Positions 50,132-58,859 of a stretch of DNA of 64,000 bases are shown one piece after another (position 1 is the stretch's first letter; every line of letters begins with the position of its first letter). The notes under the pieces are model-generated. The model saw only the letters and a list, made by a program, of their open reading frames with translations, searched no databases and was not told the origin of the DNA. Source of the DNA: Xylophilus sp. Leaf220. Lineage in GTDB: Bacteria > Pseudomonadota > Gammaproteobacteria > Burkholderiales > Burkholderiaceae_C. The stretch is taken from positions 28,399-92,398 of the forward strand of contig NZ_LMKO01000024.1 in the NCBI RefSeq assembly GCF_001421705.1, given 5' to 3'. A program made the position numbers and the translations under genes.

Positions 50132-50731
50132 ATGAACTGGCAAGAATTCACCGCCCTGGTGCTGCTGGCCGCGGCGATGAGCTTCACGCCCGGCCCCAAC
50201 ACGATGCTCTCGACCGCACTGGCGGCCAACCGGGGCCTGGGCGGCGCGATGCGCTTCGTCTGCGCGGTGCCGGTGGGCTGGGGCGCCCTGCTGCTGCTCT
50301 GCGCCACCGGCGTCGGCGCGCTGCTGCAGGCGGCGCCCACGCTGCGGATCGCGCTGAAGATCGCCGGCATCGCCTACCTGGTGTGGCTGGCCTGGAAGCT
50401 GGCGCGCAGCACACGCCTGGCCGAGGCCGACGGCCGCCGGATGCAGGTGGGCTTCTGGCAGGGCGTGGGGCTGCAGTTCGTCAACGTCAAGGCCTGGTTC
50501 GCGGTGCTGGCGATCGTGGCGGGCTGGGTGGCCGGGCATGCAGACGCGCCGCTGCGGGTGGCGATCGTGCTGCCGGTGATGGTGTGCTGCGGCTTCCTCA
50601 GCAACCTGCTCTACGCCAGCGGCGGCGCGCTGCTGCGCGTCTGGCTGGCGCAAGGCCGTCGGCTGCAGGGTTTCAACCGGGCGATGGCCGCGCTGCTGCT
50701 GCTGACCGCCGGCTGGATGGCGACGACATGA
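50132..50731 (+). CDS. LysE/RhtB-family amino-acid exporter
   Basis: A 199-residue inner-membrane protein with about six hydrophobic segments. The family motif SFTPGPNTMLSTALAANRGL is near the N-terminus, followed by GIAYLVWLAWKLARS and LQFVNVKAWFAVLAIVAGW. RhtB-type proteins export amino acids and related metabolites. The ATG at 50132 is preferred to a longer start at 50102. It overlaps the EamA gene as ATGA and is divergent from a MocR regulator, which suggests PLP- or amine-linked control. Confidence 0.9.
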   Translation: MNWQEFTALVLLAAAMSFTPGPNTMLSTALAANRGLGGAMRFVCAVPVGWGALLLLCATGVGALLQAAPTLRIALKIAGIAYLVWLAWKLARSTRLAEADGRRMQVGFWQGVGLQFVNVKAWFAVLAIVAGWVAGHADAPLRVAIVLPVMVCCGFLSNLLYASGGALLRVWLAQGRRLQGFNRAMAALLLLTAGWMATT

Positions 50732-51675
50732 CGATGATGAAGGACGAAACCAAGGGCCTGCTGCTCGGCGTGCTGGGCGTCGCCATCTTCGCGATGACGC
50801 TGCCGATGACCCGCCTGGCCACCGGCACCGCCGACGCGCCCCAGCTCTCGCCCTGGTTCGTGACGCTGGGCCGCGCCGCGGTGGCGGGGCTGCTGTCGGT
50901 GGTGGTGCTGCTGCTCTGGCGTGCGCCCCGGCCGGGGCCCCGGCAGTGGAAGGCGCTGGCCTTCGCCGCGCTCGGCAACGCGATCGGTTTCCCGCTGCTG
51001 CTGGCCTACGGCCTGCGCTCGGTAACGGCCGGCCATGCGGCGGTGGTGATGGCGCTGCTGCCGCTGGCGACCGCCGCGGTCGCGGCCTGGGTGCTGCACC
51101 AGCGGGCGCGGCCCGCGTTCTGGTTCTGCGCGGTGGCGGGCAGCGGGCTGGTGGTGGCGTTCTCGGTGCTGCGCAGCGGCGGCGCGGGCGGCAGCCTAGT
51201 CTTCGCCTGGGCCGACCTGCTGCTGGTGGGCGCGGTGCTGTCGGCATCGCTCGGCTATGTCTACGGCGCGCAGGTCACGCCCGCGCTCGGCGCCGAGCGG
51301 GTGATCTGCTGGGTGACGGTGCTGGCGCTGCCGGTCACACTGCCGGGCACCTGGCTCACCTGGCCCGCGCAGCCGGTGGGCGCGGCGGCCTGGGCCGGCT
51401 TCGCCTACGTCGGGCTGTTCTCGATGTGGATCGGCTTCTTCGCCTGGTACCGGGCGCTGGCCATCGGCGGCGCGCTGCGGGTCAGCCAGACGCAGCTGCT
51501 GCAGCCCTTTCTGTCGATCCTGTTCGCGGTGCCGCTGCTGGGCGAATCGCCCGACCCGATGACGGTGGTGTTCACCGCCGCGGTGGTGGGCACGGTGCTG
51601 CTCGGCCGCCGGCTGGCCCGCCCCGCGGTGCCGGCGCCCGTGCCGGCCGATGCCGCGGCGCCGCGCCCGGCGTAG
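50728..51675 (+). CDS. EamA/DMT-family transporter
   Basis: A 315-residue inner-membrane permease with about ten hydrophobic helices in two EamA repeats (~10-145 and ~165-300). Characteristic segments are GNAIGFPLLLAYGLRSVTAG, then HAAVVMALLPLATAAVAAWV, and LRVSQTQLLQPFLSILFAVP. DMT carriers export amino acids, nucleosides or drugs. The start at 50728 overlaps the LysE stop by 4 nt. ATGs at 50734 and 50737 are alternatives. An Ala/Pro-rich tail ends it. Confidence 0.9.
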   Translation: MTMMKDETKGLLLGVLGVAIFAMTLPMTRLATGTADAPQLSPWFVTLGRAAVAGLLSVVVLLLWRAPRPGPRQWKALAFAALGNAIGFPLLLAYGLRSVTAGHAAVVMALLPLATAAVAAWVLHQRARPAFWFCAVAGSGLVVAFSVLRSGGAGGSLVFAWADLLLVGAVLSASLGYVYGAQVTPALGAERVICWVTVLALPVTLPGTWLTWPAQPVGAAAWAGFAYVGLFSMWIGFFAWYRALAIGGALRVSQTQLLQPFLSILFAVPLLGESPDPMTVVFTAAVVGTVLLGRRLARPAVPAPVPADAAAPRPA

Positions 51676-51763
51676 GATGCCGCGCAGCTTTGCGAACCGA
51701 TTTTTTTCTCGCTGCCCCGTTTCGACGTTTCCCCCTTCCCCCGTCCCACCGAAGGATTTCGAC

Positions 51764-52963
51764 ATGCACTGGACCCTGGCCGCCCGCACCCGCAAGATGA
51801 CCTCCTCCGCGATCCGCGACCTGCTCAAGCTCACCGAGCGGCCCGGCATCATCAGCTTCGCGGGCGGCCTGCCCTCGCCCGAGGCCTTCCCGGTCGAGGC
51901 CTTCGCCGAGGCCTGCCAGAAGGTACTGAAGGACGACGGCCGCGCCGCGCTGCAGTACGCCACCACCGAAGGCCTGCCCGCGCTGCGCGAGGCGGTCGCC
52001 GCCGGCCTGCCCTGGAACGTCGACCCGGCCGACGTGCTGATCACCACCGGCTCGCAGCAGGGCCTGGACCTGGCGGCCAAGGTGCTGGTCGACCCGGGCA
52101 GCCGCATCCTGGTGGAGACGCCCACCTACCTGGGCGCGCTGCAGGCCTTCGCGCCGATGGAGCCCGAGGTGGTCGAGGTGGCGAGCGACGCGGGCGGCAT
52201 CGAGGTGGACGACCTGGCCGCCAAGGCCGCCGGCGCCCGCTTCCTGTACGCCCTGCCCAACTTCCAGAACCCGACCGGCCGCACGATGGACGAGGCGCGC
52301 CGCGTCGCGCTCTCGGCCCGCGCCGCCGCATGCGGCGTGCCGATCCTCGAGGACAACCCCTACGGCGAACTGTGGTTCGACGCGCCGCCGCCCGCCCCGC
52401 TCACCGCCCGCAATCCCGAGGGCTGCATCTACATGGGCTCGTTCAGCAAGGTGCTGGCGCCCGGCCTGCGCCTGGGCTTCGTGGTGGCGCCGCCCGAGCT
52501 GCACCGCCGCCTGACGATGGCCAAGCAGGCCGCCGACCTGCACAGCCCCAGCTTCAACCAGCGGGTGGTGGCCGAGGTGATGAAGGACGGCTTCCTCAAC
52601 CGCCACGTGCCGACCATCCGGGCGCTGTACAAGCGCCAGCGCGATGCGATGCTGGCCGCGCTGCAGCGCGAGATGGGCGGCCTGGGCGTGGAGTGGAACA
52701 CCCCCGTCGGCGGCATGTTCCTGTGGCTGCGCCTGCCCGCCGGCATGGACGCCACCGCCCTGCTGCCCCGCGCGGTGGAGAAGGGCGTGGCCTTCGTCCC
52801 CGGCCTGCCCTTCTATGCCGGTGCCGGCGATGCCCGCGCGCTGCGCCTGTCCTTCGTCACCGCCAGCGTGGCGCAGATCGACACCGGCATCGCCGCCCTG
52901 GCCGCCGCGGTGCGCGAGTCCCTGCCGCAGCGCGCGGCGGCCCTGGCCGACGCGCTGCCGTGA
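51764..52963 (+). CDS. PLP-dependent aminotransferase (2-aminoadipate/aromatic type)
   Basis: A 399-residue fold-type I aminotransferase of the LysN/KAT-II-like group. Sequence landmarks: ISFAGGLPSPEAFP, ITTGSQQGLDLAAKVLVDPG, LPNFQNPTGRTM, DNPYGELWF, and PLP-lysine Lys229 in GSFSKVLAPGLRLGF. It lacks a DNA-binding domain, unlike the MocR protein nearby. The ATG at 51764 has GAAGGA upstream. GST follows with a 1-nt overlap. Family members act on 2-aminoadipate, leucine, valine or kynurenine; the substrate is not decidable. Confidence 0.9.
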   Translation: MHWTLAARTRKMTSSAIRDLLKLTERPGIISFAGGLPSPEAFPVEAFAEACQKVLKDDGRAALQYATTEGLPALREAVAAGLPWNVDPADVLITTGSQQGLDLAAKVLVDPGSRILVETPTYLGALQAFAPMEPEVVEVASDAGGIEVDDLAAKAAGARFLYALPNFQNPTGRTMDEARRVALSARAAACGVPILEDNPYGELWFDAPPPAPLTARNPEGCIYMGSFSKVLAPGLRLGFVVAPPELHRRLTMAKQAADLHSPSFNQRVVAEVMKDGFLNRHVPTIRALYKRQRDAMLAALQREMGGLGVEWNTPVGGMFLWLRLPAGMDATALLPRAVEKGVAFVPGLPFYAGAGDARALRLSFVTASVAQIDTGIAALAAAVRESLPQRAAALADALP

Positions 52964-53610
52964 TGGCCCCGTCGACACCCGTGCTGCGGCTCTGGGGCCG
53001 CACCAGCTCGATCAACGTGCGCAAGGTGGTCTGGTGCGCGCAGGAGCTGGGCCTGACGGTGCAGCGCACCGACGCGGGCGGCCACTTCGGCCTGGTGCAG
53101 GAAGACGACTACCTGCGCCTGAACCCCAACGGCCTGGTGCCGCTGCTGCAGGACGGCGATCTGGCGCTGTGGGAATCGAACGTGATCGTGCGCTACCTCT
53201 GCGCCCGGTACGGCGCCGACAGGCCCGCCCCGCCGTACCCGCAGGACCTGGCCGAGCGCTTCACCGCCGAGAAATGGATGGACTGGCAGCAGACCACCGT
53301 CAACCCCGCCGGCCGCCACGCCTTCCTGCAGCTGATCCGCACGCCGCCCGGGCAGCGCCAGCAGGCGCTGGTCGATGCGTCCGTCACGCAGATGCAGCCG
53401 CTGCTGGAGCGGCTCGACCGGCACCTGGAAGGCCGCGACCACATGGTCGGCACGCGCTTCGGCATGGCCGACATTCCGCTGGCCTGCGAGGTGCACCGCT
53501 GGTTCGGCCTGCCGCTGGCGCGACCGGTGCTGCCGAACGTCGAGCGCTGGTACGCCGGCCTCGCCGCGCGCAGCGGCGCGGTGGGCGTGCTGGACCAGTC
53601 CCTCAGCTGA
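52963..53610 (+). CDS. Glutathione S-transferase family protein
   Basis: A 215-residue GST. The thioredoxin-like N-domain (~1-85) contains GRTSSINVRKVVWCAQELGL and the cis-Pro loop LNPNGLVPLLQDGDLALWES, with Glu-Ser binding the gamma-glutamyl group. The helical C-domain ends in NVERWYAGLAARSGAVGVLD. The ATG overlaps the aminotransferase stop (TGATG). A glutathione synthesis gene, gshA, lies 14 kb away, but no functional link is shown. Confidence 0.9.
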   Translation: MAPSTPVLRLWGRTSSINVRKVVWCAQELGLTVQRTDAGGHFGLVQEDDYLRLNPNGLVPLLQDGDLALWESNVIVRYLCARYGADRPAPPYPQDLAERFTAEKWMDWQQTTVNPAGRHAFLQLIRTPPGQRQQALVDASVTQMQPLLERLDRHLEGRDHMVGTRFGMADIPLACEVHRWFGLPLARPVLPNVERWYAGLAARSGAVGVLDQSLS

Positions 53611-53668
53611 CCGCCGCCGCCGCGGCGAAGTTTTTCGCATCCCCCTCCTTCGACCCCGAAAGCCCGCC

Positions 53669-54544
53669 ATGCCGTCCTCGTCTCCCGCCGCACCTCCCCG
53701 CGCGCGGCCCTTCCAGCAGGTCGATGTCTTCACCGCCGAAGCCGGCCTGGGCAATCCGCTGGCGGTGGTGGTCGACGGCGACGGCCTGTCGAACGCGCAG
53801 ATGCAGCGCTTCGCCGGCTGGACCAACCTGTCGGAAACCACCTTCCTGCTGCCGCCGACCACGCCCGAGGCCGACTACCGGGTCCGCATCTTCACGCCTG
53901 GCGGCGAGCTGCCCTTCGCCGGCCACCCGACGCTCGGCAGCTGCCACGCCTGGCGCGCCTCCGGCGGCACGCCCCGCCGCCCGGGCCTGGTGGTGCAGGA
54001 ATGCGGCGCGGGCCTGGTCCGCATCCGCCAGACCGGCGACCGGCCCGCGTTCGCCGCCCCGCCGCTGCGGCGGCGCGATCCGGCCCCGTCGGTGCTGGCC
54101 CAGGTGGCCCGGGCGCTGGGCCTGAAGCCGCAGGAGATCCGCGGGGCGCAGCTGCTCGACAACGGCCCGGTCTGGCTCGGCCTGCAGCTCGACAGCGCCC
54201 ACACCGTGCTGGCCCTGGCGCCGGACCATGCCCGGCTGAAGCAGCTGGGCGTGAAGGTGGGCGTGGTGCACGTCGACCCGCAGCCGGCGCCCGGCGCGCA
54301 TGCCCTGCTGGTACGCGCCTTCGCCGCGCCGATCGGCGTGCCGGAAGACCCGGTCACCGGCAGCCTGAACGCGTCGCTGGCGCAGTGGCTGATCGCCGAG
54401 GGCGCGGTGCCGCGCGCCTACCTCGCCTCCCAGGGCGAATGCCTGGGCCGCGCCGGCCGCATCTTCGTGGAGCAGGACGACGACGGCACCACCTGGGTCG
54501 GCGGCGACGTGGCGCCGTGCATCCAGGGGACGGTGCTGCTCTGA
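53669..54544 (+). CDS. PhzF-family isomerase/epimerase-like protein
   Basis: A 291-residue PhzF-like protein with two diaminopimelate-epimerase-type folds. The catalytic glutamate is Glu56 in NLSETTFLLPP. Other family segments are FQQVDVFTAEAGLGNPLAVV, FTPGGELPFAGHPTLGSCHA and EDPVTGSLNASLAQWLI. The true substrate of such proteins outside phenazine clusters is usually unknown. It lies 58 bp after the GST gene and may be co-transcribed with it. Confidence 0.92.
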   Translation: MPSSSPAAPPRARPFQQVDVFTAEAGLGNPLAVVVDGDGLSNAQMQRFAGWTNLSETTFLLPPTTPEADYRVRIFTPGGELPFAGHPTLGSCHAWRASGGTPRRPGLVVQECGAGLVRIRQTGDRPAFAAPPLRRRDPAPSVLAQVARALGLKPQEIRGAQLLDNGPVWLGLQLDSAHTVLALAPDHARLKQLGVKVGVVHVDPQPAPGAHALLVRAFAAPIGVPEDPVTGSLNASLAQWLIAEGAVPRAYLASQGECLGRAGRIFVEQDDDGTTWVGGDVAPCIQGTVLL

Positions 54545-54570
54545 GGCCGCTCGCAGCCCCTTTTTTAGAA

Positions 54571-54623
54571 AAGTAGCCGTGGCCGGCGCAGGACGCCGAC
54601 CACCAGCTATCGATTCGATAGCA
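54571..54623 (+). repeat. Dispersed palindromic repeat, copy D
   Basis: AGTAGCCGTGGCCGGCGCAG leads to GACGCCGACCACCAGCTAT and CGATTCGATAGCA, with GCTAT/ATAGC inverted. It shares ACCACCAGCTAT with copy C and sits between the convergent PhzF and phospholipase-D genes. A TTTTTT run just before it (54561-54566) may belong to a terminator. Confidence 0.7.
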
Positions 54624-54647
54624 GAGCGGCGGTATTCGCGGACGGGC

Positions 54648-55946
54648 TCACAGCTGCGCCGCGAACAGCGCGGACGCCCGCTCCACCAGCTTCTCGTGCC
54701 AGGGCCGGTCGAGCCACTGCGCCATGGTCAACTGCCTGGCCGCGGCCAGGTCGCGCTCGAAGGTGGCCGTCTGCTCGGCGGCGAAGGCTTCGTCGTAGAG
54801 GTTGAGGTTGGCCTCGTCGTTGAGCCGGAACGAGCGGTTGTCGAAGTTGGTGGAGCCGACCGAGACCAGCAGGCCGTCGACGATCAGCACCTTGCAGTGG
54901 TACATCGTCGGCTGGTATTCGCGGATCTCGGCGCCGGCGGCCAGCAGCGGGCCCCAGAGCGCGCGGGACGCGCTGCGCACCGTCTGCGAGTCGATGATCG
55001 GCCCGGGGGTGACGATGCGCACCTTCACCCCGCGCTGCATCGCGGCCACCAGGGCCCGCACCGTCAGCTTGTCGGGCACGAAGTAGGCACTCGATAGATC
55101 GATGCGGCGGTCGGCCGCGGTGATCGCCATCAGGTACATCAGGTGCATGCTCTCGCTGCCGCCCGAAGGCGAGCTGCTGAACATCTGGGCGCGGCCCTGG
55201 CCCGCGGCGATGCCCGCGATCGGCTGCAGCGCGGGAAAGTACGGCTCGCCGTGCAGCACCTCGCCGGAGGCCTTGGTCCAGTTGTCCATGAAGACGGACT
55301 GCATCTGCGCGACCACCGGGCCTTCGACGCGGAAGTGCGTGTCGCGCCAGTGCTCGGGGCTCTGGGCGTCGCCGGTCCATTCGGGGGCGATGCCCACGCC
55401 GCCGGTGAAGCCGGTGCGGCCGTCCACCACCAGCAGCTTGCGGTGGGTGCGGTTGTTCATCCGGCCCCAGTGGTACCAGTGCGGCTCGTGGAACTTCTGG
55501 ATCTCCACGCCGGCGCCGCGCATCTGCTCCAGGAACTCCTCGTCGATCTTGGCGCTGCCCAGCCAGTCGAGCAGCACGTGCACCTTGACCCCGGCGCGGG
55601 CGCGTTCGGTGAGCGCATCGGCGAAGGCACGGCCGATGTCGCCCGACCAGTAGATGTAGGTCTCGAAGGTGATCGTCTTCTGCGCGCCGCGGATCGCCTC
55701 GAGCATCGAGGGGAAGATGCGGTCGCCGTTGACCAGCGCCTGTGTGCGGTTGCCCTCGAGGATCGGCGGGCCCATCAGCACGCCCATGCTGCGCTGGTAC
55801 TGCGGATCGTGCAGGCCGTAGAGGCGCGGCAGCTGCTCCTCGAGCTTCTTCTCGCCCGAGCTGAAGTTGAGCAGCAGCAGCGTGGAGGCCAGCGTCAGGA
55901 AGAAGGTGATGAGGATCGCCTTCAGCGGCAGGGAGCGAAGATGCAT
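54648..55946 (-). CDS. Phospholipase D-family protein, cardiolipin synthase B-like
   Basis: A 432-residue membrane-anchored enzyme. One hydrophobic N-terminal segment (LKAILITFFLTLASTLLLL) is followed by two PLD domains. The HKD motifs are HRKLLVVDGRTGFTGG and HCKVLIVDGLLVSVGSTNF. The architecture fits cardiolipin synthases of the ClsB/ClsC type, which transfer phosphatidyl groups in the inner membrane. The ATG at 55946 is chosen so the membrane segment begins near residue 8; an upstream extension to 56072 is basic and Pro-rich and looks untranslated. Confidence 0.88.
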   Translation of the reverse strand: MHLRSLPLKAILITFFLTLASTLLLLNFSSGEKKLEEQLPRLYGLHDPQYQRSMGVLMGPPILEGNRTQALVNGDRIFPSMLEAIRGAQKTITFETYIYWSGDIGRAFADALTERARAGVKVHVLLDWLGSAKIDEEFLEQMRGAGVEIQKFHEPHWYHWGRMNNRTHRKLLVVDGRTGFTGGVGIAPEWTGDAQSPEHWRDTHFRVEGPVVAQMQSVFMDNWTKASGEVLHGEPYFPALQPIAGIAAGQGRAQMFSSSPSGGSESMHLMYLMAITAADRRIDLSSAYFVPDKLTVRALVAAMQRGVKVRIVTPGPIIDSQTVRSASRALWGPLLAAGAEIREYQPTMYHCKVLIVDGLLVSVGSTNFDNRSFRLNDEANLNLYDEAFAAEQTATFERDLAAARQLTMAQWLDRPWHEKLVERASALFAAQL

Positions 55947-56201
55947 GCGGGGCGATCGGTGGGGAGGCGCAGACGAGCCGGGGGAACGGGCGAGGGGGTG
56001 GCGGCGCCACTCTAGGGCCCGCAGGGGCGGGATGCGCAAGCAGGCGTTACCAGAAATCGGGATATTCGCCACAGCCGGCTGTCGGCCGGGCCGCTATCAT
56101 TGCGCGCGCCCCGCCTGCCGCCCGATCGGCCAGAGCCGCGGCCCGGCTCTGGCCGACCCATCCCCCCCTTTTTTGCCGCAGCCCCTGCCCCTTTTTGCTC
56201 C

Positions 56202-58316
56202 ATGTCCGCCGGCCTGAACCTCGCCCAGCAAGAAGCGGTGAACTACATGCACGGGCCCTGCCTGGTGCTGGCGGGCGCCGGATCGGGCAAGACGCGGGTG
56301 ATCACCCACAAGATCGGCAACCTGATCCAGAACGGCGTGGCGCCCAAGCGCATCGCCGCCATCACCTTCACCAACAAGGCCGCCTCGGAAATGCGGGAGC
56401 GGGCCAAGAGCCTGATCGGCCGGCAGGCCAAGGACGTGGTGATCTGCACCTTCCACGCCCTGGGCGTGCGGATGATGCGGGAAGACGGCAAGGTGCTGGG
56501 CCTGAAGCCGCAGTTCAGCATCCTCGACGCCGACGACGTCACCAGCATCCTGAAGGACGCCGCCGGCGGCACCGCCGATGCGGCCACCGCCCGCCAGTGG
56601 CAGTGGGTGATCAGCAAGTGGAAGAACGCCGGCATGAATTCGGCCGACGCCCTGGCGCAGGCCGCCGACGACAACGAGCGGATCATCGCCCAGGTGATGG
56701 CCCGCTACGAGGAGCGTCTCTCGGCCTACCAGAGCGTCGATTTCGACGACCTGATCGGCATGCCCCTGAAACTGCTCAAGGACTACCCCGACGTGCGGAT
56801 GCGCTGGCAGCAGGCGATGGGCCATGTGCTGGTCGACGAGTACCAGGACACCAACGCCACCCAGTACGAGGTGCTCAAGCACCTGGTGGGCGAGCGCGGC
56901 CGCTTCACCGCGGTGGGCGACGACGACCAGTCGATCTACGGCTGGCGCGGCGCCACGCTCGACAACCTGAAGAAGCTGCCGGTCGACTTCCCGCAGCTGA
57001 AGGTGATCAAGCTGGAGCAGAACTACCGCTCCACCAGCGCGATCCTGCGCGCGGCCAACAACGTGATCGGCCCCAACCCGAAGCTGTTCCCCAAGACCCT
57101 CTTCAGCGAACTGGGCGAGGGCGACCCGGTACGGGTGGTCGATGCCGACACCGAGGAGCACGAGGCCGAGCGCGCCGTGGCCCGCATCCAGAGCCTGCGC
57201 GCCGGCACCTCGGTGGTCACCAGCGGCGGGCAGTTCCAGGAGTTCCGGCACTTCGCGATCCTCTACCGCGCCAACCACCAGGCCAAGGCGTTCGAGAAGG
57301 CGCTGCGCCGGGTGCAGATCCCGTACAAGGTCTCGGGCGGTCAGAGCTTCTTCGACCGGGCCGAGATCAAGGACCTGTGCGCCTGGTTCCGGCTGTGGGT
57401 CAACAACGACGACGATCCGGCCTTCCTGCGGGCGATCACCACGCCCAAGCGCGGCATCGGCCACACCACGCTCGGCAAGCTCGGCGAGTTCTCCGAGAGC
57501 TACCGGCAGAGCATGTTCGCATCGCTCTTCAGCGCGTCGCTGCCGTCGATGCTGCCCGAGCGCGCGATGGGCAGCCTGCTGGAATTCGGCCGCTACGTGA
57601 ACGACCTGGAGTTCCGCGCCCGGCGCACCGTCGGCGCCGAGGACGCCAAGGCCTTCATGCTCGAGTGGTTGAAAGAGATCGGCTACGAGCAGCACCTCTA
57701 CGACGGCGAGGACAGCGAGAAGGTCGCCGCCGCCCGCTGGACCAACGTGCTCGACTTCTGCGACTGGATGAGCCAGCGCTGCGGCGGCCAGATCGAGGAC
57801 GCCTCGGGCGCCGGCGCCGCGACCGAGGCCAAGACCCTGCTGGAGGTGGCGCAGACGATCTCGCTGCTCTCGACCATCAGCGAGCGCGAACAGGACCAGG
57901 ACGTGGTCACCCTCTCGACCCTGCACGCCTCGAAGGGCCTGGAGTGGCCGCACGTCATCCTGGTCGGCGTGACCGAGGGCATGCTGCCTTTCAAGCTCGA
58001 CGACGACGAAGGCCGCCAGAAGGTGGTGAGCGACGACACCACCCAGCGCCTGCAGGAGGAGCGCCGCCTGATGTACGTGGGCATCACCCGCGCCCAGCGC
58101 AGCCTGGCCGTCAGCTGGACCCGCAAGCGCAAGAAGGGACGCGAGATGGTCGCCGCCCACCCCAGCCGCTTCATCGCCGAGATGGGCCTGGACCAGGCCA
58201 CCACCCGCGAAGACCCCCGCGAGAAGCTGCGCGCCCTGCGCGCCGAATTCGCCAAGAAGGCCGACGCCTCGGCGCTGGCCGCCGCTGCGGCGGCGACGGC
58301 CCAGCCGGCCACCTGA
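56202..58316 (+). CDS. rep: ATP-dependent DNA helicase Rep
   Basis: A 704-residue superfamily 1A 3'-5' helicase. Motif I is GAGSGKT (residues 25-31). The other helicase motifs include FTNKAASEMRERAK (Ia), LVDEYQDTN (II), VGDDDQSIYGWRGA (III), LEQNYRST (IV) and TLHASKGLEWPHVILVG (V), followed by RRLMYVGITRAQRSL (VI). The 704 residues and the absence of a UvrD-type C-terminal tail favour Rep (673 in E. coli) over UvrD (720). Rep helps replication forks past bound proteins. The ATG at 56202 fixes the conserved start; an extension to 56100 is Pro-rich and discounted. Confidence 0.94.
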   Translation: MSAGLNLAQQEAVNYMHGPCLVLAGAGSGKTRVITHKIGNLIQNGVAPKRIAAITFTNKAASEMRERAKSLIGRQAKDVVICTFHALGVRMMREDGKVLGLKPQFSILDADDVTSILKDAAGGTADAATARQWQWVISKWKNAGMNSADALAQAADDNERIIAQVMARYEERLSAYQSVDFDDLIGMPLKLLKDYPDVRMRWQQAMGHVLVDEYQDTNATQYEVLKHLVGERGRFTAVGDDDQSIYGWRGATLDNLKKLPVDFPQLKVIKLEQNYRSTSAILRAANNVIGPNPKLFPKTLFSELGEGDPVRVVDADTEEHEAERAVARIQSLRAGTSVVTSGGQFQEFRHFAILYRANHQAKAFEKALRRVQIPYKVSGGQSFFDRAEIKDLCAWFRLWVNNDDDPAFLRAITTPKRGIGHTTLGKLGEFSESYRQSMFASLFSASLPSMLPERAMGSLLEFGRYVNDLEFRARRTVGAEDAKAFMLEWLKEIGYEQHLYDGEDSEKVAAARWTNVLDFCDWMSQRCGGQIEDASGAGAATEAKTLLEVAQTISLLSTISEREQDQDVVTLSTLHASKGLEWPHVILVGVTEGMLPFKLDDDEGRQKVVSDDTTQRLQEERRLMYVGITRAQRSLAVSWTRKRKKGREMVAAHPSRFIAEMGLDQATTREDPREKLRALRAEFAKKADASALAAAAAATAQPAT

Positions 58317-58331
58317 CCCGTTCCACGCGCG

Positions 58332-58859
58332 ATGCCCATGCCCTACCGCCGCCCCGCCGCCGCCGCCGTCTCGGCCGCGCTGTTGTCGATTCTCGCGGCG
58401 GTGCTCGCGCCCGCCGCCGGTGCGGCCGAGCCGGCCTCTGGCGCGCCGCTTGCTTCGCCCCCCGCCGTGGTCGTCGCGCCTGCGGCACCGCCCGCCAACC
58501 GCGCCGCCGCATGCCCGGCCGCCGAGAAGGTGGGCCAGGCCGAACTGCTGGGCCGCTGGGAGGTGCGCTTCGCCAACCGGCCGGACCGCGGCACGGTCGA
58601 CTTCGTGGTGCATCCGGATTTCGAGGGCGCGGTGCGCGGCACCGTGGCCTACGGCGATGCCTCGAGCACCGTCGCCGGCGACGTGGACGAGGGCGTGTTC
58701 GCCGTCGATGCCTCGTCGGACGGAAAGAACCTCACCGCCCTCTGGGAAGGGCATGTCACCGCCGGCAGTTGCGGCAGGAAGATCGAAGGAATATGGACCG
58801 ATTCAGCCACCAACACCAAGCGCCCGTTCGTGCTGCAGCGCCCGGCCGCCGCACGATGA
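58332..58859 (+). CDS. Unknown secreted protein next to PldA
   Basis: A 175-residue protein of unknown function. An N-terminal signal peptide (AAVSAALLSILAAVLAPAAG) is followed by an Ala/Pro-rich linker. The mature domain (~75-170) has a compact beta-rich pattern (LLGRWEVRFANRPDRGTVDF, GTVAYGDASSTVAGDVDEG, LTALWEGHVTAGSCGRKIEG) and a Cys pair. The LxGxWxV start recalls small beta-barrel carriers, but no family is recognised. Its stop overlaps the pldA start in an ATGA and it follows rep by 15 bp. It may act in the periplasm with the phospholipase. Confidence 0.7.
   Translation: MPMPYRRPAAAAVSAALLSILAAVLAPAAGAAEPASGAPLASPPAVVVAPAAPPANRAAACPAAEKVGQAELLGRWEVRFANRPDRGTVDFVVHPDFEGAVRGTVAYGDASSTVAGDVDEGVFAVDASSDGKNLTALWEGHVTAGSCGRKIEGIWTDSATNTKRPFVLQRPAAAR

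Noticed and set aside
56195-58855. Very long open frame (over 1300 codons) overlapping rep and ending in pldA
   Set aside because: Its first two thirds are Arg/Pro/Gly-rich shadow of rep; only the segment from 58856 resembles a real protein.
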